Assembly (NCBI RefSeq): GCF_002243645.1
Contig: NZ_CP017704.1
Coordinates: 1-64,000 of the forward strand
Source: Peribacillus simplex NBRC 15720 = DSM 1321
Lineage (GTDB): Bacteria > Bacillota > Bacilli > Bacillales > DSM-1321
Direction of reading: 5' to 3'
Length of the DNA: 64,000 nucleotides
Of this stretch, positions 54,345 to 62,956 are shown one piece after another; positions within the stretch are counted from its first letter, which is position 1; every line of letters starts with the position of its first letter. The translations under genes and the position numbers were made by a program. The notes below the pieces were generated by a model. The model was not told the origin of the DNA. It did no database searches and worked only from the letters and a program-made list of their open reading frames with translations.

Positions 54345-54386
54345 TATATAGATGTTTAGTTACTTTTAGAAATAGTCTTTGAAACC

Positions 54387-54628
54387 TCATTTTTTTAACA
54401 TACTCATTACCAATTGATTGAATAAGTACAATTGCAACGTCTTGGCTTGGTGAGTAATTAGATATTCATTAGGGTCACCTTTTAATTCTACAGAAACATC
54501 TATTTTTCCAGTTGGTTCAATTTTGCAAGATAAACCAATAGATAAGTTTCTTTTATCTATTAGAACCACTGATTCCACAGCATTCGCCACATTGGAATAA
54601 CTAAACGTTCTCTATCCTCGAAATTCAT
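54387..54628 (-). pseudogene. Small protein under ArsR-type operators, probable frameshift
   Basis: The ORF 54590-54387 reads VANAVESVVLIDKRNLSIGL, IEPTGKIDVSVELKGDPNEY and ends LFNQLVMSMLKK, with no ribosome site at its GTG. An ATG at 54628 (MNFEDRERL) lies in another frame 26 bases after an ArsR-type palindrome; a single missing base would join the two. Family unknown. Confidence 0.4.
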
Positions 54629-54653
54629 TTCAGTTTCAATATCATCTTATATA

Positions 54654-54675
54654 TATATCTAGAAACATAGATATA
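54654..54675. promoter_or_regulatory. ArsR-type operator candidate 1
   Basis: TATATCTA-GAAACA-TAGATATA, perfect 8-bp arms with a 6-bp spacer, 26 bases upstream of ATG 54628. Confidence 0.55.
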
Positions 54676-54756
54676 AAAAGATAAATTAGCCCCCTTTATA
54701 TAGATCCATTGAATATCTAACAGAACTTGTCATTACTTCGAAATAAACAATATATA

Positions 54757-54778
54757 TATATCTAGAAATCTAGATGTA
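54757..54778. promoter_or_regulatory. ArsR-type operator candidate 2
   Basis: TATATCTA-GAAATC-TAGATGTA, one mismatch in the arms, same spacing as operator 1 and 103 bases from it. Confidence 0.5.
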
Positions 54779-54802
54779 TATTTTAAAAAAAACACCTCCC
54801 TT

Positions 54803-55114
54803 TTATAATTCATTTTGAACATATTCAGTAAATTGACGAATGATCTTTTCGTTTCGTCGATAATACGTCCACTGTCCTACTCGTTCAGACTCTAATAATC
54901 CAGCTTTTTGCATGGTTAATAAATAACCAGAGATCACAGACTGCGCCATTCCAGCCTTTGCTTGTATATCTCCAACACATACTCCAATTTTAAAATCAAC
55001 ATCTTCAGGAATATGGCACTGTACCTCGAAATGTTTTGCGGGATTCTTTAGCCAATGTAAAATTTGATGACGCGTTTCGTTAGACAAAGCTTTGTATATT
55101 AATAAAGGTTCCAT
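54803..55114 (-). CDS. ArsR-family transcriptional regulator
   Basis: Winged-helix repressor of about 103 aa: PLLIYKALSNETRHQILHWL, IGVCVGDIQAKAGMAQSVIS, GYLLTMQKAGLLESERVGQW (recognition helix and wing), TYYRRNEKIIRQFTEYVQNE. One CVGD cysteine is present but no CxC metal motif, so the signal may not be a metal. I choose ATG 55114 (MEPLLIYKAL) since the frame upstream to 55201 runs through the palindromic operator 55125-55144 and has no ribosome site either. Probably autoregulated. Confidence 0.8.
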   Translation of the reverse strand: MEPLLIYKALSNETRHQILHWLKNPAKHFEVQCHIPEDVDFKIGVCVGDIQAKAGMAQSVISGYLLTMQKAGLLESERVGQWTYYRRNEKIIRQFTEYVQNEL

Positions 55115-55124
55115 AGGTGTTATT

Positions 55125-55144
55125 ATATCTATTTTTATAGATAT
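55125..55144. promoter_or_regulatory. ArsR-type operator candidate 3 (autoregulation)
   Basis: ATATCTA-TTTTTA-TAGATAT, same arms and 6-bp spacer as the sites at 54654 and 54757, ending 11 bases before ATG 55114. Confidence 0.6.
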
Positions 55145-55338
55145 GTCAACATGATGCTCAAATATCTTGAAAACATGTTTTTGAAGCTGATTAAAAATCA
55201 AAATAGTTTTGAAAAGTGTCTTTTACGAACGGTAGCAACAATGCTATACCGCCCATTTCGGAAATTTTAAACACTAAGAGAATTCCAACCTGAAAAGTCG
55301 ATCTCCTCTACGTTAAGGAATCGACTTTTTTAACTTCT

Positions 55339-55352
55339 TCTTATAGAACTAA
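55339..55352 (-). repeat. Cassette-type repeat flank before element B3
   Basis: TCTTATAGAACT-AA; element B3 starts after AA. The other side is 56897-56917. Confidence 0.6.
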
Positions 55353-55483
55353 ACCAGCTAATAGGATGTCAATATCTTTCTCTAAAATTTTCATTTCCCT
55401 TATGATATACTATTTTTGTTCATGACAAATAACCCTCCAAAACCCTTTTGGAAGGATTTTTCTCTGTTTCATAAAACCGTTAA

Positions 55484-56655
55484 TCAGGATAAATCTAGGA
55501 ATGCTTCTTTTCTCTTTAATAAAGCGTAAATCCAATGAAGAAGTTTATTCATACAGGCAACGATCGCCACTTTGGCTGGCTTTCCTTCCGATTTTTTCTT
55601 ATCAAAGAAAGATTTAAGCTTTTGTTCCTTGAACTCCTTATGCCGCATAGCACGGCAAGATACAGAGAATGACGTAGTCTGCTCAACCTCTTTTTGTAAT
55701 ACGATTAATGGTTGCCGTAAACTTACCCGATGAGTGAACACTTGGATCTACTCCAGCGAAGGCAACCAGTTTTTTCGGATGATTAAACCGATCGATTTCA
55801 CCGATTTCAGAGATAATCGTGGCTGCGATTTTTTCTCCGATACCCGGAATCGATTGGATGATCTTATATTCTTCCAGTTCATTTGCCAGGGCCACTATAC
55901 GATCTTCCAAATCGGAAAGGTGTCCCTGGTAATGAAAAAGCAACTCAATATACATACGAAGATTGATTACGTGACTTTCATACACGCTTTTTTGAAATGG
56001 ATTTCTAGATGCGGAATCCATTATTTTTTTTGCTTTTTCCCATGCCCATTCACCCGATCGGCTAGAACAGAACTCTATAACACTCTCTGCTAGTCTACTT
56101 TCTCCTAGGATATTCCTTTAACATCAATAAAGAAACCTTCGAATATAGATCCCCAAAAACCTTCCGGTATTCAGGAAACTCTTGATCTAAAATGGTGTGA
56201 AACTGAAGTTTAGCTTCCACATACATATTCGTTACGATTTCCTGTTGTCTGGACAAATTCCGAAGGTCTAAAAGCCGAATTCCTCTAATTTTATGAGATT
56301 CACCTTTGTAATACAGCACACACAACTGGTACGCATCGATAGCGTCTGTTTTTACCTTTCGTAAACTGGTCTTCTTTGCCTGATAAGAAATAATCGGATT
56401 TAGTAAGATATATAGAATCCCTTGATCCTCCAGGTATTGAATAACGGGAGAATGGTAATGCCCTGTAGATTCTAAAATGACCATAGGCATCTGCCCTGTC
56501 ACCTCTTCAATTTCTTTTAGAAATTCTAAAAAATGATCTAACTCCTCTTTGATATGCTTCATTGAAAAGCTTTTCCCATACGGTTTAGATTGATCTAAGA
56601 ATGCCTGAACTTGGCTCTCTCCTTTTGCCACATCCAGACCAACAACTGGATTCAT
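55484..56655 (-). pseudogene. IS110-family transposase (element B, copy 3), broken
   Basis: 56655-56095 encodes the DEDD domain (PVVGLDVAKGESQVQAFLDQ, RKVKTDAIDAYQLCVLYYKG) with a small in-frame loss at LYYKGESHKIRG compared with B2. A deletion of about 20 bases after LMLKEYP shifts the frame. 56021-55683 restores SIPGIGEKIAATIISEIGEI and FAGVDPSVHSSGKFTATINR; another shift near 55700 precedes the last segment. Not functional, but its ends and leader are intact, so it could be moved in trans. Confidence 0.88.
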
Positions 56656-56896
56656 TATCTTTACCTCCTCTACTTATTAACCAGTACCCCTAGTCCTCCA
56701 TGTAGTGTCATAGCTTCGCTTGTTATACGAGATCTGCGTCCCAACCAGCCTCAAACATGTTTCTACAAGTAGGGGGCGGACAGTTTAGTTCACGGGATCA
56801 AGTCCCACGCACCCGTACGTCCTACCCTGGCTACTGATATAATAGATTCTATTAAAAAAAGGTCAACCAGTAAAAACTGGCTAACCTTATAATACG
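56656..56896 (-). ncRNA. Candidate bridge RNA region of element B, copy 3
   Basis: Same leader as B2: ACGGGTGCGT on the minus strand (complement of 56807-56816) matches the left target exactly; AACTAAAC (complement of 56783-56790) is complementary to TTAGTT at the right flank, here without mismatch in the six bases after the core. Confidence 0.62.
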
Positions 56897-56917
56897 AACG
56901 CACCCGTTAGTTTAAGT
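56897..56917 (-). repeat. Cassette-type repeat end after element B3
   Basis: AA-CGCACCCGTTAG-TTTAAGT. It supplies the stop codon of the adjacent ORF 56912-57097. Confidence 0.75.
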
Positions 56918-57097
56918 ACATTCTTTCACAACCTTGTCCGTAGAGTAAACATTTCTACGATTTTGCAGCTCTAATCCGTCACATAGCGAAGAAATAGTTG
57001 TTTTTCTGTTATCTAATTGGCTCCACAAACGGTCGTTTATAAAATAGTCTTGGTATTTACTTAAATAGTGGCAAATATGGCTTGAATTTATCACCAA
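56912..57097 (-). CDS. Hypothetical short ORF ending in a repeat
   Basis: 61 codons: SSHICHYLSKYQDYFINDRL, WSQLDNRKTTISSLCDGLEL, NRRNVYSTDKVVKECT. No family recognised and no clear ribosome site before ATG 57097. The composition is protein-like and the stop lies in a repeat core, as for the array genes. May be the 3' part of a longer lost gene. Confidence 0.35.
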   Translation of the reverse strand: MVINSSHICHYLSKYQDYFINDRLWSQLDNRKTTISSLCDGLELQNRRNVYSTDKVVKECT

Positions 57098-57218
57098 AAC
57101 TCATAACCAAAATCAAGATACCAAAAGAAATATTAGAAACCCTTTTTAGTTATTTATATTCAAAAGCTTTATATATCAAGGTGTTGAGTTAACGTATAAA
57201 ATAAGATTTTTGTCAGTG

Positions 57219-58097
57219 CTACCCCTTGCCTCCTTTGCGAAAGATTCGTTCGAGAAATGTTTTCTTTATCTCAGGAGGCACAGGAAGAAAGAAACGATTC
57301 TTACTTGTTACATCAAGATAAGGCGTTAATATGTCAGTCTTCTCCTCTACAGAAGTTGCGGTATTTAGCTGTTCTTCAATTTTTGCAAAATGTTTTGCTG
57401 TTGAGCCTTTTGGCGTATAGACAAAACGCAAATCCGGGAATTTTTGTGAGTCTGCTGTTTCTATTTCAGTATATGCATGGACAGACGGACGTGCCCAAAA
57501 AACATTTTTCCGCACCACACGTGCAGGACTTCCTGCGGCTGAAACATTTGATGGGAGCGATTTTGTCACGAGCGACTTTGCACCTAAAATTGAACCTGTA
57601 CCAACTTCTACTCCTTTTAGAATCATGACGTCCTGCCCAATCCAAATGTGGTCACCTAAGTACACACTCTTTGTTGAGTTAATCCGTTTTCGAGTTGTTC
57701 CATCGTAGATCAAATGTGGATCTGCCAAACGAACGACTATACCACTTGAAAACATATTATCATGACCGATGAATAGATTCTTTTGCTCAGAGAGAATAAA
57801 TCTCGCTAAACCATTAAATGAATAGTTGCGACCAAGGAAAAATGTATTATCATTCCAAACATTGACGCTCATCGTTGCACCGTGATTTGATTTCCCAATA
57901 ATTATGAGCGAGTAGTTGCCATTAAAATTTAGGGTTGCATTTTTAAATTCGGCTCCACGTTCAATAATTAACCGATTTCCTTCACCCAAAAATTTGATTT
58001 TACTATTCACAAACGAAATCTCATCTTTGGTATTTCCTATAAAGAGTATTTCATTATTCGTTTCCGGTTTATGTAAGATATTAGAAATAGTTTCCAT
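57219..58097 (-). CDS. Acyltransferase with left-handed beta-helix (hexapeptide repeats)
   Basis: About 292 aa, LbetaH-fold acetyl- or acyltransferase of the capsular/LPS-modifying kind. Imperfect hexapeptides run through IKFLGEGNRLIIERGAEFKN, TLNFNGNYSLIIIGKSNHGA and IGHDNMFSSGIVVRLADPHL (His active-site region); then VYLGDHIWIGQDVMILKGVE, VGTGSILGAKSLVTKSLPSN and SAAGSPARVVRKNVFWARPS. A C-terminal helical part follows. ATG 58097 is chosen over a TTG at 58118; both have weak sites. It stands alone; probably modifies a surface sugar. Confidence 0.78.
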   Translation of the reverse strand: METISNILHKPETNNEILFIGNTKDEISFVNSKIKFLGEGNRLIIERGAEFKNATLNFNGNYSLIIIGKSNHGATMSVNVWNDNTFFLGRNYSFNGLARFILSEQKNLFIGHDNMFSSGIVVRLADPHLIYDGTTRKRINSTKSVYLGDHIWIGQDVMILKGVEVGTGSILGAKSLVTKSLPSNVSAAGSPARVVRKNVFWARPSVHAYTEIETADSQKFPDLRFVYTPKGSTAKHFAKIEEQLNTATSVEEKTDILTPYLDVTSKNRFFLPVPPEIKKTFLERIFRKGGKG

Positions 58098-58394
58098 GCT
58101 TTCTATACCCACTTTCAAAGTGTTAAAACGCTTTCATTATACATCATTTTTTTGCTCAACAAAAAAGACCGCCTAAGAAAACCGGAGGAGATGTAAAGCT
58201 GAAGATTTCGGATTTACGAAAAAGGGAAATGGTAATAGTAAATAAATTAAAGGTTATAAATCAAAATGGATAATTGCTAGTAGATAGTCGTAAAGTTGCT
58301 GAAATGGTTAGAAAACGTCATGACCAGTAAAAACAGAATTTTGTACCACATATGGGATCATCTCATGATTAATTTACGTCTTGGCTTATTTCGC

Positions 58395-58570
58395 TATACT
58401 GCCCCGTTAGTCCGTAGGAAAAATGAGCTGTCTAAGCAACTCCCTGTAAGGCTGAAAAACTTCTCAAATAAATTTTCTTTATGCGAAAGTTGACCTATCG
58501 AATAACTCCCTTCTTTTGGCCACCAATTGGTGGCCTTCTTATGGCGCTAAAGCACCCGTTAGTTCATTAA
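58395..58570 (-). repeat. Diverged cassette-type repeat, two parts
   Basis: TACTGCCCCGTTAGTCC (58398-58414) starts a diverged unit; 58518-58535 is a perfect 18-bp palindrome GGCCACCAATTGGTGGCC, followed by GCTAAAGCACCCGTTAG and TTCATTAAG overlapping the stop of the serine hydrolase gene. 58119-58394 holds no gene. Confidence 0.7.
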
Positions 58571-59567
58571 GCAGGTCATTTTAGTATTACCAAATTCTCG
58601 GACATCAGCTAAGTAATCAAATCCATTAGGAGAACCAAAACTATTAAACGCACGCACTGCAACAAGATTATTTTGAGGTATAACCAAAAGAGTTACTCCT
58701 GTATAGCCTAAAATTTGAAAGGAGCCTTTAGATACAAGTTCACCAATTTCTGATTTTCTTGCAGGTAAATCTTTTACGAACCATAAGTAACCGTTTTGGG
58801 GAAGTTCCACATCTAATGAATTTGGGCTTTGAACGGTTGTAGCAATATCTATAATTTCATTTGATACAATTTGTTTTCCATTTACATTTCCCTTTTTAAG
58901 ATGGAAGTATCCCCATTTAGCCAACTCTCTTGATGATACATACATATTCATCTTATCACCCGTCTGTACTCTTACTTGTAGTCCAGTTTGGTTCATTAGG
59001 CTTCCGTATTACAGCAACAAGGTTTTCATTTATTTCTCCATATCAGCCAGTCTCCGTAAAATTTAGAGGTGTAAATACGTTATTAGCAACTATCACAGCA
59101 ACCGATTTACCAGTTGTATTTTTAACGATTGCGTCAACATTTCAATTCCAATACCTCGATATGACCAATTAACTCCAGGTGAAAATTCTCGATGTATCTC
59201 CCCATTAATACTCTTTAAACCATGCGTATGTGTTAGTAAGTGTCTTATTGTAGTTCCATTAAATATTGGCATACTATTCGGTGGAAGATATATCATCTAT
59301 TGAGTCTATGTATCCTTTATAAACCGCACAGGCCACTGCAAAGCCTATGTAACTTTTTCTAACTGAGGCAACATGAAATTGGGTATCTTCTTGGATTTTC
59401 CTCAAATTAGGATCCTTAGAATGTTTACCCCAATATTCCTCTGTAATAATATTATCGTTATGAATTATATAAACAGATGCACCTGAACAGTCAACTAATT
59501 CAGACGTCTTTCTAACATTTGATACAACTGAATTAAACTGTGTGTATATCTTTTTATTAATTATCAT
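58559..59567 (-). pseudogene. Serine hydrolase / class C beta-lactamase-like, frameshifted
   Basis: Penicillin-binding-protein-like fold. 59567-59274 starts MIINKKIYTQFNSVVSNVRK and holds the nucleophile motif S-x-x-K in QFHVASVRKSYIGFAVACAV. A frameshift leads to 59296-59093 (TTIRHLLTHTHGLKSINGEI, FSPGVNWSYRGIGIEMLTQS, with a Y-x-N-like SYRG position). A second shift leads to 58996-58559 (MYVSSRELAKWGYFHLKKGN, GYLWFVKDL, QILGYTGVTLLVIPQNNLVA). Its stop codon lies in the repeat unit 58395-58570, as in the cassette arrays. Confidence 0.75.
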
Positions 59568-59869
59568 TTTTTCACTACTATATTAACCATTATCTTCAGT
59601 TATCTTCCCTTCTCTTTATTCTCCTTTTTACTTCCTTGTCGAACTCTATATAATATATCCAATATCTACCGGAACTCCCACTATTCATATTCCATCAAGG
59701 GTGAATAATTCATTTTATATTTTGAATGCTAAATCTAATGAAGGAAAATGTTACTTAATACTAACGTTATTCAAAGGTTCTGTTTCAAATATAGAAACTT
59801 TTTCTCTTTTTTTGAATCTTATTTCTCAATAATATATTATGAACAACGTACGAAAGAGAGGTGAATCCA

Positions 59870-60601
59870 TTGAAGCAATACGAAGTAGCTACACTGAAAA
59901 AAGGACTTCTAATTTTAGATGCTTTGCAAGAAAAGGATATGACACTTCGAGAAGTTATACAAACATTCTCATTTAATAAATCAACAGCTTTTCGTTTGTT
60001 ATATACCCTTGAAATAATGGGCTATGTTAAAAAGATTGATAATTCCTATAGTCTTACTAATAAGATGGGATTTTTATCTACTTCCTTTAACTCAAAAGCA
60101 AATTGGTTATCGGTTCCACCTTTATATGAATTGAGTAGAGAAGTTGGAGAAACAACCTATGTTGGAATCCTTTATGGTACGGAAGTAGTCACCGCACAAG
60201 TTGTTGATGGCACTCATTCAATGAGGGCACACTCAGAGGTTGGCGACAGGTCTCCTGTACATTTAAGCGCTCTAGGAAAAGTCATATTAGCTTTTTTAGA
60301 CAAAACCAAGCTCGATGGAATCCTTAAAGAATTGACATTAGTACAAAATACAAAAAATACATTTGTAGACTTACACTTATTAAAAGAACACCTAAAGGTC
60401 ATTCGTAAGCAAGGATACGCAGTAGATGACGAAGAGACAGAAATAGGTTTACGCTGTATTGCTGCTCCTGTCATCTTTGAGGGAAATATGATTTCAGCAG
60501 TTGCGATAGCTGGTCCAGCCCTTCGGTTGAATAAAAAATTAGATAAAGATTTAAGTAAAAAACTTATTCAATGTAGTTCGCGTATATCGAAAATGCTTTG
60601 A
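59870..60601 (+). CDS. IclR-family transcriptional regulator
   Basis: About 243 aa: N-terminal winged helix (YEVATLKKGLLILDALQEKD, LREVIQTFSFNKSTAFRLLY, TLEIMGYVKKIDNSYSLTNK) and a GAF-like IclR effector domain (VHLSALGKVILAFLDKTKLD, AVDDEETEIGLRCIAAPVIF, ISAVAIAGPALRLNKK). I prefer TTG 59870 because AGAGAGGTG lies six bases upstream; GTG 59861 lies inside that site. First gene of an operon with an MFS transporter, a UPF0303 protein and an ABM-type monooxygenase, probably regulating it. Confidence 0.87.
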   Translation: MKQYEVATLKKGLLILDALQEKDMTLREVIQTFSFNKSTAFRLLYTLEIMGYVKKIDNSYSLTNKMGFLSTSFNSKANWLSVPPLYELSREVGETTYVGILYGTEVVTAQVVDGTHSMRAHSEVGDRSPVHLSALGKVILAFLDKTKLDGILKELTLVQNTKNTFVDLHLLKEHLKVIRKQGYAVDDEETEIGLRCIAAPVIFEGNMISAVAIAGPALRLNKKLDKDLSKKLIQCSSRISKML

Positions 60602-60643
60602 TGGAAAACACCCTAAAATTTGAAGGGGGAATAGATTAAAGAG

Positions 60644-61822
60644 ATGTCAACAAAAGTATACATTGCATTATTTTCTTTGGCCACTAGTGCTTTTGCCATT
60701 GGAACAACTGAGTTCGTCATTGTAGGCTTACTTCAAACAGTTGCTGATGATCTATCTATTTCGGTGTCAAAAGCTGGCGCTTTAATTTCTGGTTATGCAG
60801 TAGCAATAGCTGTTGGAACTCCAATTGTAACAGCTATTACAGGGCGTATTCCAAAAAAAGGATTTTTACTAATCTTGATGATTGTTTTCATTTTAGGTAA
60901 CGCAGTTTCGGCCATTTCAGAAACATATGAAGTATTAATGATCTCACGAGTTATTACTGCTATCGCACATGGTGTATTTTTTGCAATTGCAGCTACAGTT
61001 GCTGCCGATATCGTACCAGAAAACAAAAAAGGAACAGCTATTTCAATTATGTTTACCGGATTAACAGTAGCAACCATAGCTGGTGTTCCAATGGGGACTT
61101 ATATTGGACAACAGTTTGGTTGGCGCGCTACATTCGGTGCGGTAGCTGTACTCGGCATTATTGGGCTAATCGTAAATGTATTTGCCGTTGATAAAGTGGA
61201 CAGACAATCAAATCCTCCTACTCTTAAAGATGTAGGGCAACTTGTGAAAAATGAACGAATTCTACTGGCACTATTAATGACCGCATTAGGTTTTGGTGGA
61301 ACTTTTTCGTTATTTACCTACCTCGCTCCTATACTGGAAAAAATCAGTGGGTACTCAGCTGGATCTATTTCATTGCTGCTTTTAGTTTATGGAGTTGCCG
61401 TTGCCATTGGAAATATAGTAGGTGGGAAAATGGCCAATCAGCATCCAGTTAAATCATTACGCTTCGTCTTTTTACTCCAAGGTATCGTACTTTTATTACA
61501 AATGATACTACTACCTAGTAAAGGATTAAGTATTTTATCTATTATTTTGTTAGGTTTATTTGCATTTATGATGTCTCCAGGAGTTCAAGCGTACATTGTA
61601 ACGCTTGCTGAAAAATTGGTTCCTTCTGCAAAAGATATTGCATCTGCACTAAATATATCAGCCTTTAATGTAGGGATCGCTGCAGGATCTACCTTAGGTG
61701 GATTAGCAGTAGACTATTTAACGTATTTAGATACGGCATGGATTGGTGCGATTATGGTGGCATTCGCATATCTTCTATCCGTACTGAATTATAAATTAGA
61801 TAAAAAACAAAAATTATTTTAA
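60644..61822 (+). CDS. MFS transporter, AraJ/DHA1 type
   Basis: 392 aa, 12 helices. ALFSLATSAFAIGTTEFVIV (first helix of the AraJ/YdhP group), DDLSISVSKAGALISGYAVA, PIVTAITGRIPKKGFLLILM (motif A region), IMFTGLTVATIAGVPMGTYI (motif C-like), SPGVQAYIVTLAEKLVPSAK. Probably exports a drug or metabolite connected with the two downstream enzymes. ATG 60644 has GGGGGAA upstream and follows the IclR gene by 42 bases. It is a paralogue of 52956-54128. Confidence 0.9.
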   Translation: MSTKVYIALFSLATSAFAIGTTEFVIVGLLQTVADDLSISVSKAGALISGYAVAIAVGTPIVTAITGRIPKKGFLLILMIVFILGNAVSAISETYEVLMISRVITAIAHGVFFAIAATVAADIVPENKKGTAISIMFTGLTVATIAGVPMGTYIGQQFGWRATFGAVAVLGIIGLIVNVFAVDKVDRQSNPPTLKDVGQLVKNERILLALLMTALGFGGTFSLFTYLAPILEKISGYSAGSISLLLLVYGVAVAIGNIVGGKMANQHPVKSLRFVFLLQGIVLLLQMILLPSKGLSILSIILLGLFAFMMSPGVQAYIVTLAEKLVPSAKDIASALNISAFNVGIAAGSTLGGLAVDYLTYLDTAWIGAIMVAFAYLLSVLNYKLDKKQKLF

Positions 61823-61836
61823 GGGAGAGTTTATTT

Positions 61837-62292
61837 ATGAACTTACAACAACTAGAAAACGTAGAAAAGGAATTACAATTTGAAACATTTACAAATGAAG
61901 ATGCTCTAAATCTTGGTATGACATTAATTAATTATGCAAAAGAAAATAACAAAGCAGTAGCTATTCATATTGAGCGTAATCGAGTACCTTTATTCACCTA
62001 TCTAATGGATGGTACTTCTGAAGAAAATGTATTTTGGCTATATCGAAAAAAACGCGTAGTGGATCATTACAACCGAAGCTCACATTATATTGGAGCGAGA
62101 TTCGAAAAGCAAGGAACGACCCATAATGAAAGCTCTCTTCTTCAATCATCTGATTATCAAGCTATAGGCGGCTCTTTTCCTATACGTATTAAAAACATAG
62201 GCGTAATTGGGAGTGTAACAGTAGCAGGGCTTACACCTCAACTTGATCACGATTATGCTGTCGAGGGAGTAAAACATTTCTTAAAAAAATAA
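61837..62292 (+). CDS. UPF0303 / GlcG-HbpS-like protein
   Basis: 151-aa protein of the UPF0303 family (HbpS/GlcG-like fold, annotated as heme-degrading-domain protein): FTNEDALNLGMTLINYAKEN, NKAVAIHIERNRVPLFTYLM, VFWLYRKKRVVDHYNRSSHY, GGSFPIRIKNIGVIGSVTVA, GLTPQLDHDYAVEGVKHFLK. Real activity is unknown; a cofactor- or ligand-binding role is likely. ATG 61837 has AAGGGAGAG upstream, 14 bases after the transporter, so same operon. Confidence 0.85.
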   Translation: MNLQQLENVEKELQFETFTNEDALNLGMTLINYAKENNKAVAIHIERNRVPLFTYLMDGTSEENVFWLYRKKRVVDHYNRSSHYIGARFEKQGTTHNESSLLQSSDYQAIGGSFPIRIKNIGVIGSVTVAGLTPQLDHDYAVEGVKHFLKK

Positions 62293-62307
62293 GGAGTTTA
62301 TAAACAA

Positions 62308-62601
62308 ATGGTTGTCGAACATGCCATGTTAATCATCAAAGAAGAGCTAGTGGAGGAATTTATACAGACAATTAACGAAGCATTCCCTATTTTAAGCAAT
62401 TCTGAGGGGTACTTATCTCACAAACTGCTTCGAAATAAAGAGAATCCAACTCTTTTTATACTTGTTGTTAATTGGAATAGTTTAGAAGACCATATTGATG
62501 GCTTTGTAGGGAGTGCTAAATTCAAGAAATGGGACTCTATGCTCAGATACTTCTTTGATGAGTTATCCAAAAATCTTGCACTATACAGAACTAAAATATG
62601 A
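62308..62601 (+). CDS. Antibiotic biosynthesis monooxygenase (ABM)-family protein
   Basis: 97-aa dimeric alpha/beta-barrel (ABM) domain: EHAMLIIKEELVEEFIQTIN, EAFPILSNSEGYLSHKLLRN, NPTLFILVVNWNSLEDHIDG, FKKWDSMLRYFFDELSKNLA. Such proteins are small cofactor-free monooxygenases or heme oxygenases. With the UPF0303 gene 15 bases upstream, the pair may act on one substrate. ATG 62308 has AAGGAG 10 bases before. Last gene of the operon; terminator follows. Confidence 0.83.
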   Translation: MVVEHAMLIIKEELVEEFIQTINEAFPILSNSEGYLSHKLLRNKENPTLFILVVNWNSLEDHIDGFVGSAKFKKWDSMLRYFFDELSKNLALYRTKI

Positions 62602-62649
62602 TTAATCAACATGTACCTGTCAAGTATACAGTTATAAAAGACTGCCTTT

Positions 62650-62698
62650 ATGAGGCATGAGTTCGGTATTCAATCGGACTCATGCCTCATTTGTTTTG
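62650..62698 (+). terminator. Rho-independent terminator
   Basis: ATGAGGCATGAGT pairs with ACTCATGCCTCAT, followed by TTGTTTTGT. About 50 bases after the ABM stop. Confidence 0.85.
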
Positions 62699-62833
62699 TA
62701 TGTCAAAAAGTTTTAAACAGTAGCTGAATGCTCTTAAACTTTTTACGAAGCATATTACAGAAAGAATAGCGTTTTTTTCGTTTTTGGGGTAATGTTTTGT
62801 CTTAGCTTGATGGGTATGTGGCAGTACCCCTTA

Positions 62834-62865
62834 AGGAACTAAAGGGGCAGGATAGTTTAAGAAGG
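62834..62865 (+). repeat. Cassette-type repeat fragment in opposite orientation
   Basis: GGAACTAAAGGGGCAGGATA-GTTTAAGAAGG is the reverse complement of the distal core of the other units. Genes upstream of it are on the plus strand, so orientation relative to genes is kept. Confidence 0.75.
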
Positions 62866-62956
62866 ATTTTATTTTGGGACACAAAGCATCCCTACGCCTG
62901 CAAATGAAGGTGGTGGTGAATGCGGGAATCCCCCTTCAATCACTTCTACTAATGAA

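Larger units (their letters stand above)
55353..56896 (-). mobile_element. IS110-family element B, copy 3 (1544 bp, defective)
   Basis: Same ends as B2 (ACCAGCTAATAGG ... TTATAATACG) and the same AA/TT core. In transposase sense the left flank is ACGGGTGCG-TT and the right flank TT-AGTTCTATAAG. Very similar to B2 in the leader, with deletions in the transposase gene. Confidence 0.88.

Noticed and set aside
55734-56093. Plus-strand ORFs of 119 codons inside elements B2 and B3
   Set aside because: They are antisense shadows of the transposase, present in both copies only because the element is.
58296-58493. Plus-strand ORF of 65 codons
   Set aside because: Much of it is translated repeat sequence and there is no ribosome site.
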